Origin: an uncultured Phascolarctobacterium sp.
Lineage (GTDB): Bacteria; Bacillota; Negativicutes; Acidaminococcales; Acidaminococcaceae
Assembly (NCBI GenBank): GCA_900552005.1
Contig: URXU01000008.1
Span: 1-64,000 of the forward strand
Length of the DNA stretch: 64,000 nucleotides
Reading direction: 5' to 3'
The first letter of the stretch is position 1; each line of letters starts with the position of its first letter. The notes beneath the pieces were generated by a model. The model saw only the letters and a program-made list of their open reading frames with translations, was not told the origin of the DNA and searched no databases. A program made the translations under genes and the position numbers. Below are positions 7,433 through 16,862 of this stretch, piece by piece.

Positions 7433-10054
7433 TTACAGTAATTTACTAACCGCTTTCCGCAGCAAATCCACTACGATGATGGACAGGGCAACAACAGCTA
7501 CCACCGCCCATTCAGAGGCAGTTAACGGAGCAGTACGCAGAACTCTGCCGCCAACATAAGTCAGCAGTACCTGAATGACAACTATCAGCGCCATAACATG
7601 CAGGAAGCCTTTATTTAAACTGATATTCTCCAATAAATTCATCCCGGATACTCTGACATTAAAGCCATTGGCCACCGCCATGAAAATATAAGCGCAGAAA
7701 AAGCCCGTATAGGTATAAATATGATCCGGCGCATCACGGAATAAATGGTCAACCCAGCTGCTCTTATAAAAGGCAATAGCGACAACCGTCATATAAATGC
7801 CGCCTAAGCAAATAGTAGACAGCATTTTTTTGCTGACAATGGCTGCAGCCCTGTTTTTAGGCCGCTCCGCCAGATATTTTTCTAAAGCCGGTTCCCCGCC
7901 AAAAGCCAAGGCAGCCAATGTATCCATGACCAGATTAATCCACAGAATCTGCGTAATCGTCAATGGTTTATCAATACCAATGAACGGCGCAATAAAGTTA
8001 ATAGCAACGGCCGAAAAATTAATAGTCAGCTGAAATACAATAAATTTGCAGATGGAATTATAAATTGTGCGTCCGTACAAAATAGCCTTTTTGATGCTGA
8101 GAAAATTATCATCCAAAATTACAATATCCCCTGCTTCTTTAGCTACTTCTGTTCCGCTGCCCATGGCAAAGCCCACATCGGCTTTTTTCAGAGCCGGTGA
8201 ATCATTAACGCCGTCCCCGGTCATGCCCACAACCAGATTCAATTCCTGCGATAAGCGTACCAGCCTTGATTTATCCATAGGTAAGGCGCGGGAAACAACC
8301 CGCAGTTTCGGCAGATAAAGTTTTACTTCTTCATCACTTAACGCTGCCAGCTCATCAGAAGTCCATACCAGTTCATCAGGATGCCGCAAAAGGCCTGCAT
8401 CTTTGGCAATGGCTACTGCTGTTTCCTTACGGTCACCGGTAATCATTACAACCTGCACACCGGCGCCCTGTACGGCTTTAATAGCTTCCACAGCCTCCGG
8501 TCTTACCTCGTCACGAATACCAAGAATGCCCACCAAGGTCAGTCCGTGCTGCGGCAGCTCATTTTCTGCAGTCCCTTCATAAGTACATAAAGCCAGCATG
8601 CGAATTGCCTTGCCTGCCAAAGCGATCATCCGCTTATCCAGTTCTGCCTGCATATCCGCAGTTAAGGGACAGCGCCTGCCTTCATTGTTCCAATAATAAT
8701 CTGTCTGAAGCAGCAGCTTTTCCGGAGCGCCTTTTATCAAACAATGCTCATGACCGCCCTGACGCACCAGAGCCCAGGAATATTTATTAGCGCTGTTGAA
8801 TGGTACAAAATGCAGCCTTTCCGCCTCTTCCTGCATGCGGTAATTGCCAATATATTTATTTAAGGCAGCCTCCGTCATGTTGCCGCCAATAATTTTCCCA
8901 TCAGTTACCGAAGCTGAAGTATTAAGAATAACATTCTGATAAGTCAGCTCCCTGATTTTATCCGGCAGCTGAGCAAAGTCCGTAAATTCCTGACGGTCAC
9001 CCGTTATAAAGCGTACTACCTCCAGCTTTCCCTTAGTAATCGTACCGGTTTTATCCGTAAAAAGCATGTTCAGGCTGCCGGCTGTTTCGATACCTGCCAG
9101 CTTGCGCACGAGAACATTATCATTCAGCATCTTGCGCATATTCAGCGATGATACAATGGCAATCATCAGCGGTAAACCCTCAGGTACCGCCATAACGATA
9201 ATAATAATCGCCAGAATAACAGCCTGTACCAAATCCCCCAAAACCATGGTCATATTGCTGAAATAGGCGCTGATACCGCCTGCCAGCAGCAATTTATGCA
9301 GCATTACAGCCACCGCAATAAGAATGCCGCCGGCATAGCCAAATTTACTGATATTATTGGCCAGTCCTTTGAGCTTCAGCTTCAGCGGACTGTCACGCTC
9401 ATCGTCTTTCAGCTCCTGAGTCAGCTGTCCGTATACGGAAGCATCCCCAATCTTTACGGCCTGCATGACGCCATTGCCTTCCACCACCACACTGCCGCGG
9501 AACAGCTTATATTCATCAAGAAAATCGGTTTTGCTTTCATCCCAGACATAACCAGCCGGTGCCGGCAGCTTGTGAGCTTCTTCGCTTTCACCATTCAAAG
9601 CCGCCTGATCCAGCTTAACATCACCTTCCAGCAAAATACCGTCCACAGGAATTTTATCGCCTGCTTCCAAAATAACGGCATCGCCGGTTACAATATCATC
9701 AATATGAATTTCCAAGGGTTCTCCGCTGCGCCAAACCTTGCAGCGAATGCGGCTGGCTTCTTCCTGCAGCTTCTGAAAAGCATTTTCATTGCTGTATTCA
9801 GAATAAGTGGAGACAAAAGTTGCCAATATAATGGCCAGAAAAATACCTGCGGTCTCAATCCAGTCGCCATGCCCAAGATAAACAAAAAAGACATTGACCA
9901 GTAAAGCTAAAATCAAAATACGAATTATGGGATCCTGAAAATTTTCCCACAGCTTATCCCAAAACGTTTCTCTTGGCGGCTGAGATAAAGCATTATTACC
10001 GTATTTAGTTAATGCCTCCTTTACTTGCTGTTCAGTAAGACCGTATTTTTTCAA
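7433..10054 (-). CDS. Calcium-transporting P-type ATPase (PMCA-like)
   Basis: This 873-residue P2-type ATPase should pump Ca2+ out of the cytoplasm. Visible are the cation-ATPase N-domain, the TGD-type actuator region, PEGLPL in the ion-binding helix M4, the phosphorylation site DKTGT with Asp334, the ATP-site KGAPE, the MVTGD-like hinge MITGDRKETA and GDGVNDSPALKKAD. The start is a TTG at 10054 with GGGGGAGG seven to eight bases upstream. A longer frame to 10141 would cross the terminator of the previous gene, so I reject it. Alternatives such as a Mn2+ or Na+ pump cannot be excluded. Confidence 0.9.
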   Translation of the reverse strand: MKKYGLTEQQVKEALTKYGNNALSQPPRETFWDKLWENFQDPIIRILILALLVNVFFVYLGHGDWIETAGIFLAIILATFVSTYSEYSNENAFQKLQEEASRIRCKVWRSGEPLEIHIDDIVTGDAVILEAGDKIPVDGILLEGDVKLDQAALNGESEEAHKLPAPAGYVWDESKTDFLDEYKLFRGSVVVEGNGVMQAVKIGDASVYGQLTQELKDDERDSPLKLKLKGLANNISKFGYAGGILIAVAVMLHKLLLAGGISAYFSNMTMVLGDLVQAVILAIIIIVMAVPEGLPLMIAIVSSLNMRKMLNDNVLVRKLAGIETAGSLNMLFTDKTGTITKGKLEVVRFITGDRQEFTDFAQLPDKIRELTYQNVILNTSASVTDGKIIGGNMTEAALNKYIGNYRMQEEAERLHFVPFNSANKYSWALVRQGGHEHCLIKGAPEKLLLQTDYYWNNEGRRCPLTADMQAELDKRMIALAGKAIRMLALCTYEGTAENELPQHGLTLVGILGIRDEVRPEAVEAIKAVQGAGVQVVMITGDRKETAVAIAKDAGLLRHPDELVWTSDELAALSDEEVKLYLPKLRVVSRALPMDKSRLVRLSQELNLVVGMTGDGVNDSPALKKADVGFAMGSGTEVAKEAGDIVILDDNFLSIKKAILYGRTIYNSICKFIVFQLTINFSAVAINFIAPFIGIDKPLTITQILWINLVMDTLAALAFGGEPALEKYLAERPKNRAAAIVSKKMLSTICLGGIYMTVVAIAFYKSSWVDHLFRDAPDHIYTYTGFFCAYIFMAVANGFNVRVSGMNLLENISLNKGFLHVMALIVVIQVLLTYVGGRVLRTAPLTASEWAVVAVVALSIIVVDLLRKAVSKLL

Positions 10055-10080
10055 AGTACACCCTCCCCCAAAAATAATCA

Positions 10081-10116
10081 AATTAAAGAAAAGCTGTGCA
10101 GTCATACTGCACAGCT
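10081..10116 (-). terminator. Intrinsic terminator after the YbjN-like gene
   Basis: AGCTGTGCAGT and ACTGCACAGCT form an 11-bp stem with a 3-base loop; on the minus strand it is followed by TTTCTTTAATT. It separates the YbjN-like gene from the Ca2+ ATPase gene and supports the late TTG start of the ATPase. Confidence 0.8.
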
Positions 10117-10124
10117 CAGATTGT

Positions 10125-10556
10125 TCAGTTAGACCAGACAATCTTCATTATCTGCGGATATTCTTCTATTAAATGCTTCAAAATCACCTCGATAACGGCG
10201 TTAATCATACCTGGTACAAATTCATCTTCCGTAGTGGGAATGCAGCTTTCGATAACAATATCGCCATTGCCAGCTACATAATATTTAAACACCTTATATT
10301 TTTCATTTAATTTATTGATATGTTCCATAATTGCCGCTCTATTGGCGTCCTTTACCAAACCTGCAGCAACTCTTACCTGTACCATAGCATAAATGCTGTC
10401 ATCCAAAACAACCATGGCCGGCAGGTTTTGGCCGCTTACTTCCATGAAGGAACGATATAAAACAGTATGTACCTCATTGTCCAAATCCTGGGCATTAAAA
10501 TAAGTTATGTTATTTTCCTTTAAAAACGCGTTAAATTTCTCTGCTTTCTTATTCAT
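10125..10556 (-). CDS. YbjN-domain protein
   Basis: This soluble 143-residue protein resembles the YbjN / type III chaperone-like fold: an N-terminal helix, a beta-rich middle (VLYRSFMEVSGQNLPAMVVLDD, then a conserved VQVRVAAGLVKDANR segment) and the KYKVFKYYVAGNGDIVIE strands. YbjN proteins are small alpha/beta proteins suspected to act as chaperones or signalling partners; no enzymatic motif is visible. The ATG at 10556 is preferred because AAGGATG is nine bases upstream; two further in-frame ATGs upstream (10580, 10562) lack a site. It is monocistronic, with its own terminator. Confidence 0.7.
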   Translation of the reverse strand: MNKKAEKFNAFLKENNITYFNAQDLDNEVHTVLYRSFMEVSGQNLPAMVVLDDSIYAMVQVRVAAGLVKDANRAAIMEHINKLNEKYKVFKYYVAGNGDIVIESCIPTTEDEFVPGMINAVIEVILKHLIEEYPQIMKIVWSN

Positions 10557-10651
10557 CGTCAGCATCCTTTCTGTCTGCATAAAGATATATTTTAATCATA
10601 TCATTATGCATTGTTTTAGTCAAAATTAAACAACTTACTTAATAAAATCAA

Positions 10652-11833
10652 TCAGCACTGACATTCAAGATTCTGCGCAAATTCATAACCGAATTTTTCC
10701 GCAGTTTCCAGTTCAGCAGCCTGAGGTTTCCATTTGCAGGTATAGCCGTCAAAAACTTCCAGACCTGCTTTCTGTAAAAATTCCTCCATATCTTTTTGAG
10801 CGCCGCCGGCCCAGCCAAAAGTACCGAAAGCAGCCGCTTTTTTCTGACCAGGCTTTAAACCTTTGATATAGGTCAGCAAAGAACCTATAGAAGGCAGCAT
10901 TCCATAATTCAGAGTGGAAGAGCCTACCAAAAATCCGGAAGCACTGAATAATTCTGCGGCAATGGTACTGTTTTCCGTGCAGCTTACCTTGAACATTTTT
11001 ACTTCTACGCCGGCCTTGGCAATGCCTCTGGCAATAGAGCGGGCAATCATTTCCGTACCGCCCCACATGCTGTCATAAGCCAAAACAATACTGCCATCCT
11101 TAACGCCGCTGCCCCACTGCTGGTAAAGACTGATAATTTCCTGCAGCTTGCTGCGCCAGATTACGCCATGAGAAGGAGCAATTATATCAAAATCAAGCGC
11201 GCCCAGTTTAGCTACAGCCCGGTCAATCAGTTTGGCATAAGGCCAAAGAATATTGGCAAAATATTTTTTCGCTTCATAAAAAAGAATATCCAGATCTACC
11301 TCATCATCAAAACGCTTGCTGGTTGCATAATGCTGGCCAAAAGCATCGTTGGAAAAAAGGATTTTGTCATAGGCGCTGTAAGTAGCCATGCTGTCCGGCC
11401 AATGCAGCATGGGCATGGTGGCAAACTGCAGAGTGCGCCGTCCAAGCTCCAGTTTATCGCCGTCTTTTACGACTACAAAATCAAAAATATCGCCGTAATG
11501 CTGAATAGCTTCCGTCTTGCCCTGCATGGTAATAATAAATTTAGCCTGCGGACATAATTTCGCCAGCGCCGGCATAGCTCCTGAATGATCCGGTTCCACA
11601 TGGTTGATAACAATATAATCTATTTTCTCCAGAGGAGTAACATTACGAATATTATTAAGAAATTCCTCGGTAAAAGGTGCTTTAACCGTATCAATCAGGC
11701 AGATTTTTTCATCCATAATCAGATAGGAATTATAAGTTGCTCCGCGCTCAGTCTTATAACCATGAAAATCACGTACATCCCAATCCTGAATGCTTACATC
11801 ATAAATATCTTGTTTAATTTGCAAAGGTAACAA
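10652..11833 (-). CDS. Flavodiiron protein (FprA family, O2/NO reductase)
   Basis: This 393-residue A-type flavoprotein reduces O2 to water or NO to N2O in anaerobes. The beta-lactamase-like diiron domain carries HVEPDH (His78, Glu80, Asp82, His83); further ligand regions are MLHWPDSM and PSHGVIW. The flavodoxin FMN domain (about 250-393) begins with VLAYDSMWGGTEMIA. No rubredoxin or reductase domain is fused, so it relies on a separate electron donor. The start is the TTG at 11833, eight bases after AAGGAG; a GTG three codons earlier overlaps that site. Confidence 0.92.
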   Translation of the reverse strand: MLPLQIKQDIYDVSIQDWDVRDFHGYKTERGATYNSYLIMDEKICLIDTVKAPFTEEFLNNIRNVTPLEKIDYIVINHVEPDHSGAMPALAKLCPQAKFIITMQGKTEAIQHYGDIFDFVVVKDGDKLELGRRTLQFATMPMLHWPDSMATYSAYDKILFSNDAFGQHYATSKRFDDEVDLDILFYEAKKYFANILWPYAKLIDRAVAKLGALDFDIIAPSHGVIWRSKLQEIISLYQQWGSGVKDGSIVLAYDSMWGGTEMIARSIARGIAKAGVEVKMFKVSCTENSTIAAELFSASGFLVGSSTLNYGMLPSIGSLLTYIKGLKPGQKKAAAFGTFGWAGGAQKDMEEFLQKAGLEVFDGYTCKWKPQAAELETAEKFGYEFAQNLECQC

Positions 11834-11902
11834 TATACTCACTCCTTATACCTATTCTTGAATGTATCATATCGTATTTTGACAGCTTTGTATAGTAAAA
11901 AA

Positions 11903-13627
11903 CTACATGGAGGTCAACGCCAGACTGCGGCTTGCTTTATCAAGCTTCAGCTGTAGAACATGATATTTATTTAAAGTACTTCTGTGTCCCACACTGACAA
12001 TTGTTGTATTGGGCAGGTTGGACGCTGCCAGCTGATACATCTTGGCTTCCGTTTCTTCATCCAATGCCGAAGTTGCTTCGTCCAAAAACAGCCAGACAGG
12101 CTGCTGCAAATGGGCTCTGACAAATGCTAGTCTCTGCTGCTCGCCTACGGATAAGACATGACTCCAATCAGCAGTGACATCCAGTTTATCACTGAGATAA
12201 CCTATTTGACAGGTATTCATCAGAGCAATCAGCTGTTCATCACTAATCTGTCTGCCGCCAGGATAAAGCAGCGCAGCCCGCAAAGTCCCCAAGGGCAGAT
12301 ATGGTTTCTGCGGTATGAACATAAGCTTTTCCGGCTCAGGTATGCGGATTTTGCCGTCCACATAGGGCCAGATGCCCGCAATGGCACGTAAAAAAGTACT
12401 TTTGCCGCTACCGCTGACACCTTTAATCAGTACATTGCGTCCCGGCTGCAGAGTAAAACAAATATCTTTTAAAAGTGGTGTACCGTCAGGAAGATTAATC
12501 TGCATATGCTCAGCCTCTACTTCCTGGGAAGCCGCAAAACGCTGCAAATGAAATTTTTCCGCTTCTATTGACACTTCATGCATATGTCTGCCAAAGAAAG
12601 TTAAACGCATAACCACTGCCTGCCACTGCGCCAGACTGGTATATACGTCAATGAAATAAGACAGCGCTCCCTGCACATTGCCAAAAGCGCTGGAAACCTG
12701 CATCAGACCACCTAAAGTTATTTCCCGGGAAAGATACCTGTTCATCGCCGCGACAAACGGAAAAATTATGGCAATCTGTGAATAACCGGAATTTAACCAA
12801 ACCAGCTGTTTCTGCTTATTAACCAATTTCCAAAAATTATCCAGCAATAAAGCAAAACGATCCCGGAAAATACTGCCTTCCTGTTTTTCACCGCGATAAA
12901 AAGCAACGCTTTCCGCACTTTCGCGCAGACGAATCATGCTGAAGCGAAAATCTGCTTCATAGCGCTGCTGCACAAAGTTTAATTTGACCAGCTTGCGTCC
13001 GACAATATGCGTAATATAGGTACCGATAACAGAATAAACTAATGCGGCCCAAAATAAATAGCCATTAAGATGCCATTCCTGCCCAAAGGCCGTAAATTGC
13101 AGCGTACCTGAAAGCTGGTACAAAATAAAGACAAAGGAAATAAAAGTGCACAAAGACTTTAAAATGCCGACGCCAAAGCTTAAGGTCATTTCTACAAACA
13201 GTCTGATATCTTCACTAATACGCTGATCAGGGTTATCAGTATCTTCACCAAACATCTGCAGCTGGTAGTAAGTTTTATTTTTCAGCCAAATGTCCAGAAA
13301 CTGTACGGTCATCCAGCGGCGCCAGTGCAGAATTAAAGTCTGCTGCAAATAGTAGGAATATACGGATAGGATAATATAGATTGCCGCCAGCCACGAAAAC
13401 CGCAGCAGCCCGTCAAAAATCATATCCGTCTGATAATTCTGCAAAGCATTGTAAAAGCTGTTGTTCCATTCGTTCAGCAGCACCAGCATATAGACAATGC
13501 CGAGAGTCAAGGCAATAATAATTCCCAAAAGGCCAAAAGCCTTGAGCTTTTCTTCCGACGTCCAGTAACTTTTGGTAAGATACCACACATCCTTCAAAAA
13601 TTGTTTAGTTAAAGCAATTTTATGCAA
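11903..13627 (-). CDS. SbmA/YddA-like ABC transporter (fused permease and ATPase)
   Basis: The 574-residue protein is a half-transporter of the YddA/ABCD-like group: about 360 residues of membrane domain with six hydrophobic segments, then an ATPase domain. The ATPase shows GVSGSGKST (Walker A), LSVGEQQRLAFVRA (signature of this subfamily) and LFLDEATSALDEET (Walker B). Related proteins are annotated as vitamin B12, bleomycin or antimicrobial-peptide transporters; the real substrate is unknown. The start is a TTG at 13627 after a GGGGGG-rich site. It sits alone between the flavodiiron gene and the RND pump terminator. Confidence 0.82.
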   Translation of the reverse strand: MHKIALTKQFLKDVWYLTKSYWTSEEKLKAFGLLGIIIALTLGIVYMLVLLNEWNNSFYNALQNYQTDMIFDGLLRFSWLAAIYIILSVYSYYLQQTLILHWRRWMTVQFLDIWLKNKTYYQLQMFGEDTDNPDQRISEDIRLFVEMTLSFGVGILKSLCTFISFVFILYQLSGTLQFTAFGQEWHLNGYLFWAALVYSVIGTYITHIVGRKLVKLNFVQQRYEADFRFSMIRLRESAESVAFYRGEKQEGSIFRDRFALLLDNFWKLVNKQKQLVWLNSGYSQIAIIFPFVAAMNRYLSREITLGGLMQVSSAFGNVQGALSYFIDVYTSLAQWQAVVMRLTFFGRHMHEVSIEAEKFHLQRFAASQEVEAEHMQINLPDGTPLLKDICFTLQPGRNVLIKGVSGSGKSTFLRAIAGIWPYVDGKIRIPEPEKLMFIPQKPYLPLGTLRAALLYPGGRQISDEQLIALMNTCQIGYLSDKLDVTADWSHVLSVGEQQRLAFVRAHLQQPVWLFLDEATSALDEETEAKMYQLAASNLPNTTIVSVGHRSTLNKYHVLQLKLDKASRSLALTSM

Positions 13628-13689
13628 AACATTCCCCCCTTAAGGCTATAACATAAATTATTATACAATATAAAATGCGATATTTGTGT

Positions 13690-13721
13690 AAAAAAATGCT
13701 CTGCCGCAGCAGAGCATTTTT
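13690..13721 (-). terminator. Terminator after the RND pump operon
   Basis: AAAAATGCTCTGC and GCAGAGCATTTTT form a 13-bp stem with a 4-base loop and a T-run on the minus strand, directly after the pump gene stop at 13727. Confidence 0.9.
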
Positions 13722-13726
13722 AAATC

Positions 13727-16700
13727 TTATTCGGTTTTTTCAGCTTTCTTTTTTCTTCTGCTGAAGAAACGTTCAACAACTACGAAAAGTACCGGAATGA
13801 TAAATACGCCCAAAAGAGTATTTATCAGCATGCCGCCGACAACGGCATTACCCATGGATACACGGGCGCCGGCACCAGGACCGGTTGCAACAGCCAAAGG
13901 CACGCAGCCCAGAATGAACGCAAAGGATGTCATCAGAATCGGGCGCAGACGTACATGAGCAGCTTCGATTGCCGCATGTACTACATCCATGCCGTTTTCC
14001 ATGTTCATCTTAGCATATTCAACAATCAGGATAGCGTTCTTGGCTGCCAAACCAATCAGCGTTATCAAACCAATCTGCATATAAACGTCATTGTTCTGTC
14101 CACGCAGATACTGAGCCAAAAAGCAGCCAAATACTGCAGAAGGTACGGACAGCAGAACTGCCAGCGGAATAGTCCAGCTTTCATACAACGCAGCCAGGCA
14201 CAGGAAAACGAATACCAGAGAAATAATAAAGATCTGAGTAGAACGTCCGCCTGCTTCAACTTCGTCACGGCTTTGGTCAACCCATTCGTAGGTATAGGTG
14301 TTCGGCAGAACTTCTGCCGCAACTTCTTCCAGCGCTGCCATGGCCTGACCAGTAGAATACCCTTCAGCCGGGTCACCGGCAATCTTAATGGCGCTGGTAC
14401 CGTTATAACGGGTCATGATAATAGAAGTATTTTCACTCTTAGACTTAACCAGAGTATTCAGCGGTACCATCTCGCCATTGTTGCTGCGTACGAAGAAGAA
14501 GCGCATATCATTGGTGCTGGTACGATGGGACGGATCAGCCTGCATAACAACTTTCCAAACACGGCCAAAACTATTGATATCATTAATTTCAGTACCGCCT
14601 AAGAAAGCCTGCAAAGCAGTAAAGACGCTGGATACAGGAACATTTAAAGATTCCGCTTTTTCGCGGTCTACTTCAAATTGATATGTCGGCGTAGTGGTAT
14701 TCAAAGTGGTGTAGATCATACCAATTTCCGGACGCTGACGGGCTTTAGCCAAAAATTCATTGGCGCGGTCACCCATAGTATTTACATCTTCACCGCCAAG
14801 GTTCATGATATATAAGCTCAAGCTACCGGTATCAGAAGCACCGGGCAAGGAAGGCGGCTGGAAAGCCATTACGGTAGCGTCAGGAATCTTGGAGCCGATA
14901 CCCATAACCATCGGGATAACATCCTGAATGGTATTATCACGCTTATCATAATCTTCCATGGAAACTACTGCCAGACCGGCGCTTGCCTTTTGAGCTTTAG
15001 TCAGGATATCTACGCCGCCAACAGTCATGACATTTTTAACACCGGGCAGTTTGCTCAGCTGATCACCGAAATTTTCCAGAATCTGCTGCGTACGGTTAGC
15101 AGAAGCGCCTTCCGGCAGGGAAACGGCAATAGCACTTACACCCTGGTCTTCATTAGGAACAAAGCCCGTCGGTGTAACTTTGGCCAGAGCACCGATGCAG
15201 ATAACAATAACAATCAGGCAGCACAGAATCAATTTAGATCTGCGGATGCATTTTTCAACATTAGTAACATATTTGCTGAGCGTTCTGGCAAACCATTTGT
15301 TAAAGCCAAGAACCATTTTGCCGACAAAGCCTTTCGGCACTTCTTCAGCATCCTTTTTAACCAGCAGCAAAGCACACAATGCCGGCGTCAGTGACAACGC
15401 AATAATCGCGGACAGCATCATGGATACGGAAATCGTGATAGCAAACTGCTTATAAAGTTCACCAACAGTACCGCCGGTAAAGGCAACCGGGATAAATACG
15501 GCGCTTAAAACGAAAGCAATAGCCACAACAGGGCCGGAAACTTCGTTCATAGCCCGGTAGGTAGCTTCCTTCGGAGACATACCGTTATCCTGGATATGAT
15601 GTTCAACCGCTTCTACTACGACAATGGCGTCATCGACAACCAGGCCGATAGCCAGAATCATTGCAAAGGCAGTCAAAGTATTAATCGTAAAACCAAAAAT
15701 TACGAAAGATGCCAGTGTACCAATCAATGATACAGGTACCGCCAGCAAAGGAATCAAAGTTGCACGCCAGCTGCCCAGGAAAATAAATACAACAAAGATA
15801 ACCAGAATCAATGCTTCGACAAAAGTGTGAGCAACCTTATTCAATGATTCAGTAATAAACTGGGTGTTATCCTGAATAATTACCAATTCCATATCGCTGG
15901 GGAAACGGGTCTGCGCATCGGCCAGAACCTCTCTGATATTGGAAACCGTTTCCAGAGAGTTGGCATCAGAAGTCAGAGAAACCGGGAAAACTACGGAGTC
16001 ACCGCCATTTAAGCGGCTGGAAATCAAGTCGCTGCGGGGACCGGGTTTGATTTCGGCAATATCACGCAGTTTCAGATTATCACCATTGCTGGAACGGATG
16101 ATAACATTACCGAATTCTTCCGGAGTACTCAGACGGCCCTGAGCACTGGCAGAATAAGCTTTTTCCTGTTCATCAGCAGTAGGACGGTTACCGATGGAAC
16201 CTACAGGAGCCTGGATATTCTGACTCTTGATAGCAGTAGAAATATCATCAACAGTAACGCCAAGCTGAGCCATTTTTTCCGGATTCAGCCAGATACGCAT
16301 GGAATATTCAGGACCATATTCATCAACTTTAGAAACGCCCTTAACACGCTTAACGGCATCAATAAAGTTAGCATCGGCGTAGGTTCTGAGGAACATAGCA
16401 TCATAAGTCTTATTGGGAGAATACAGACCGAAATACATAATGGTTTCGGCTGATTCTTTAGAGGTAGTGATACCGTAAGAAGATACCTCACTGGGCATGG
16501 AGCTGTTAGCCTGAGATACACGGTTTTGTACTTCTACGGAACCGATATCAGCATTCTTGTCCAGGTTAAACTGAACATTCAGTTTATACTGACCGGAGCT
16601 GGTGCTGGTAGAAGTCATATCCAGCATGTTCTCAACGCCCATAACCTTTTGTTCAATAGCTTGTGCTACCGACTTTTCAACAGTATCAGCACTGGCGCCT

Positions 16701-16849
16701 ACATACGTAGTATCTACGGCAATACGCGGTTTAGTAATCTGCGGATACTGAGCGATAGGAAGGCTGAAACCGGCAATCGTACCCAAAAGGGTAATGATTA
16801 TAGCCAGTACAATTGCGAAGACCGGACGGTCAATAAAAAAACGTGCCAT
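13727..16849 (-). CDS. RND multidrug efflux permease (HAE1/AcrB type)
   Basis: This 1040-residue inner-membrane protein is a complete AcrB-like proton/drug antiporter: MARFFIDRPVFA at the start, the DD pair in the fourth helix (IGLVVDDAIVVVEAV), and the proton-relay Lys in GLAAKNAILIVEYAK. Two large periplasmic loops follow TM1 and TM7. It implies an outer membrane and a TolC-type channel, which is not in this window. It follows its adaptor gene by 13 bases with an AAGGAGG site, and a strong terminator closes the operon. Confidence 0.96.
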   Translation of the reverse strand: MARFFIDRPVFAIVLAIIITLLGTIAGFSLPIAQYPQITKPRIAVDTTYVGASADTVEKSVAQAIEQKVMGVENMLDMTSTSTSSGQYKLNVQFNLDKNADIGSVEVQNRVSQANSSMPSEVSSYGITTSKESAETIMYFGLYSPNKTYDAMFLRTYADANFIDAVKRVKGVSKVDEYGPEYSMRIWLNPEKMAQLGVTVDDISTAIKSQNIQAPVGSIGNRPTADEQEKAYSASAQGRLSTPEEFGNVIIRSSNGDNLKLRDIAEIKPGPRSDLISSRLNGGDSVVFPVSLTSDANSLETVSNIREVLADAQTRFPSDMELVIIQDNTQFITESLNKVAHTFVEALILVIFVVFIFLGSWRATLIPLLAVPVSLIGTLASFVIFGFTINTLTAFAMILAIGLVVDDAIVVVEAVEHHIQDNGMSPKEATYRAMNEVSGPVVAIAFVLSAVFIPVAFTGGTVGELYKQFAITISVSMMLSAIIALSLTPALCALLLVKKDAEEVPKGFVGKMVLGFNKWFARTLSKYVTNVEKCIRRSKLILCCLIVIVICIGALAKVTPTGFVPNEDQGVSAIAVSLPEGASANRTQQILENFGDQLSKLPGVKNVMTVGGVDILTKAQKASAGLAVVSMEDYDKRDNTIQDVIPMVMGIGSKIPDATVMAFQPPSLPGASDTGSLSLYIMNLGGEDVNTMGDRANEFLAKARQRPEIGMIYTTLNTTTPTYQFEVDREKAESLNVPVSSVFTALQAFLGGTEINDINSFGRVWKVVMQADPSHRTSTNDMRFFFVRSNNGEMVPLNTLVKSKSENTSIIMTRYNGTSAIKIAGDPAEGYSTGQAMAALEEVAAEVLPNTYTYEWVDQSRDEVEAGGRSTQIFIISLVFVFLCLAALYESWTIPLAVLLSVPSAVFGCFLAQYLRGQNNDVYMQIGLITLIGLAAKNAILIVEYAKMNMENGMDVVHAAIEAAHVRLRPILMTSFAFILGCVPLAVATGPGAGARVSMGNAVVGGMLINTLLGVFIIPVLFVVVERFFSRRKKKAEKTE

Positions 16850-16862
16850 TTAGCCTGCCTCC

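Noticed and set aside
10055..10141. N-terminal extension of the Ca2+ ATPase reading frame
   Set aside because: It spans the terminator of the previous gene, has no ribosome site, and a TTG with GGGGGAGG upstream gives a normal N-terminus.
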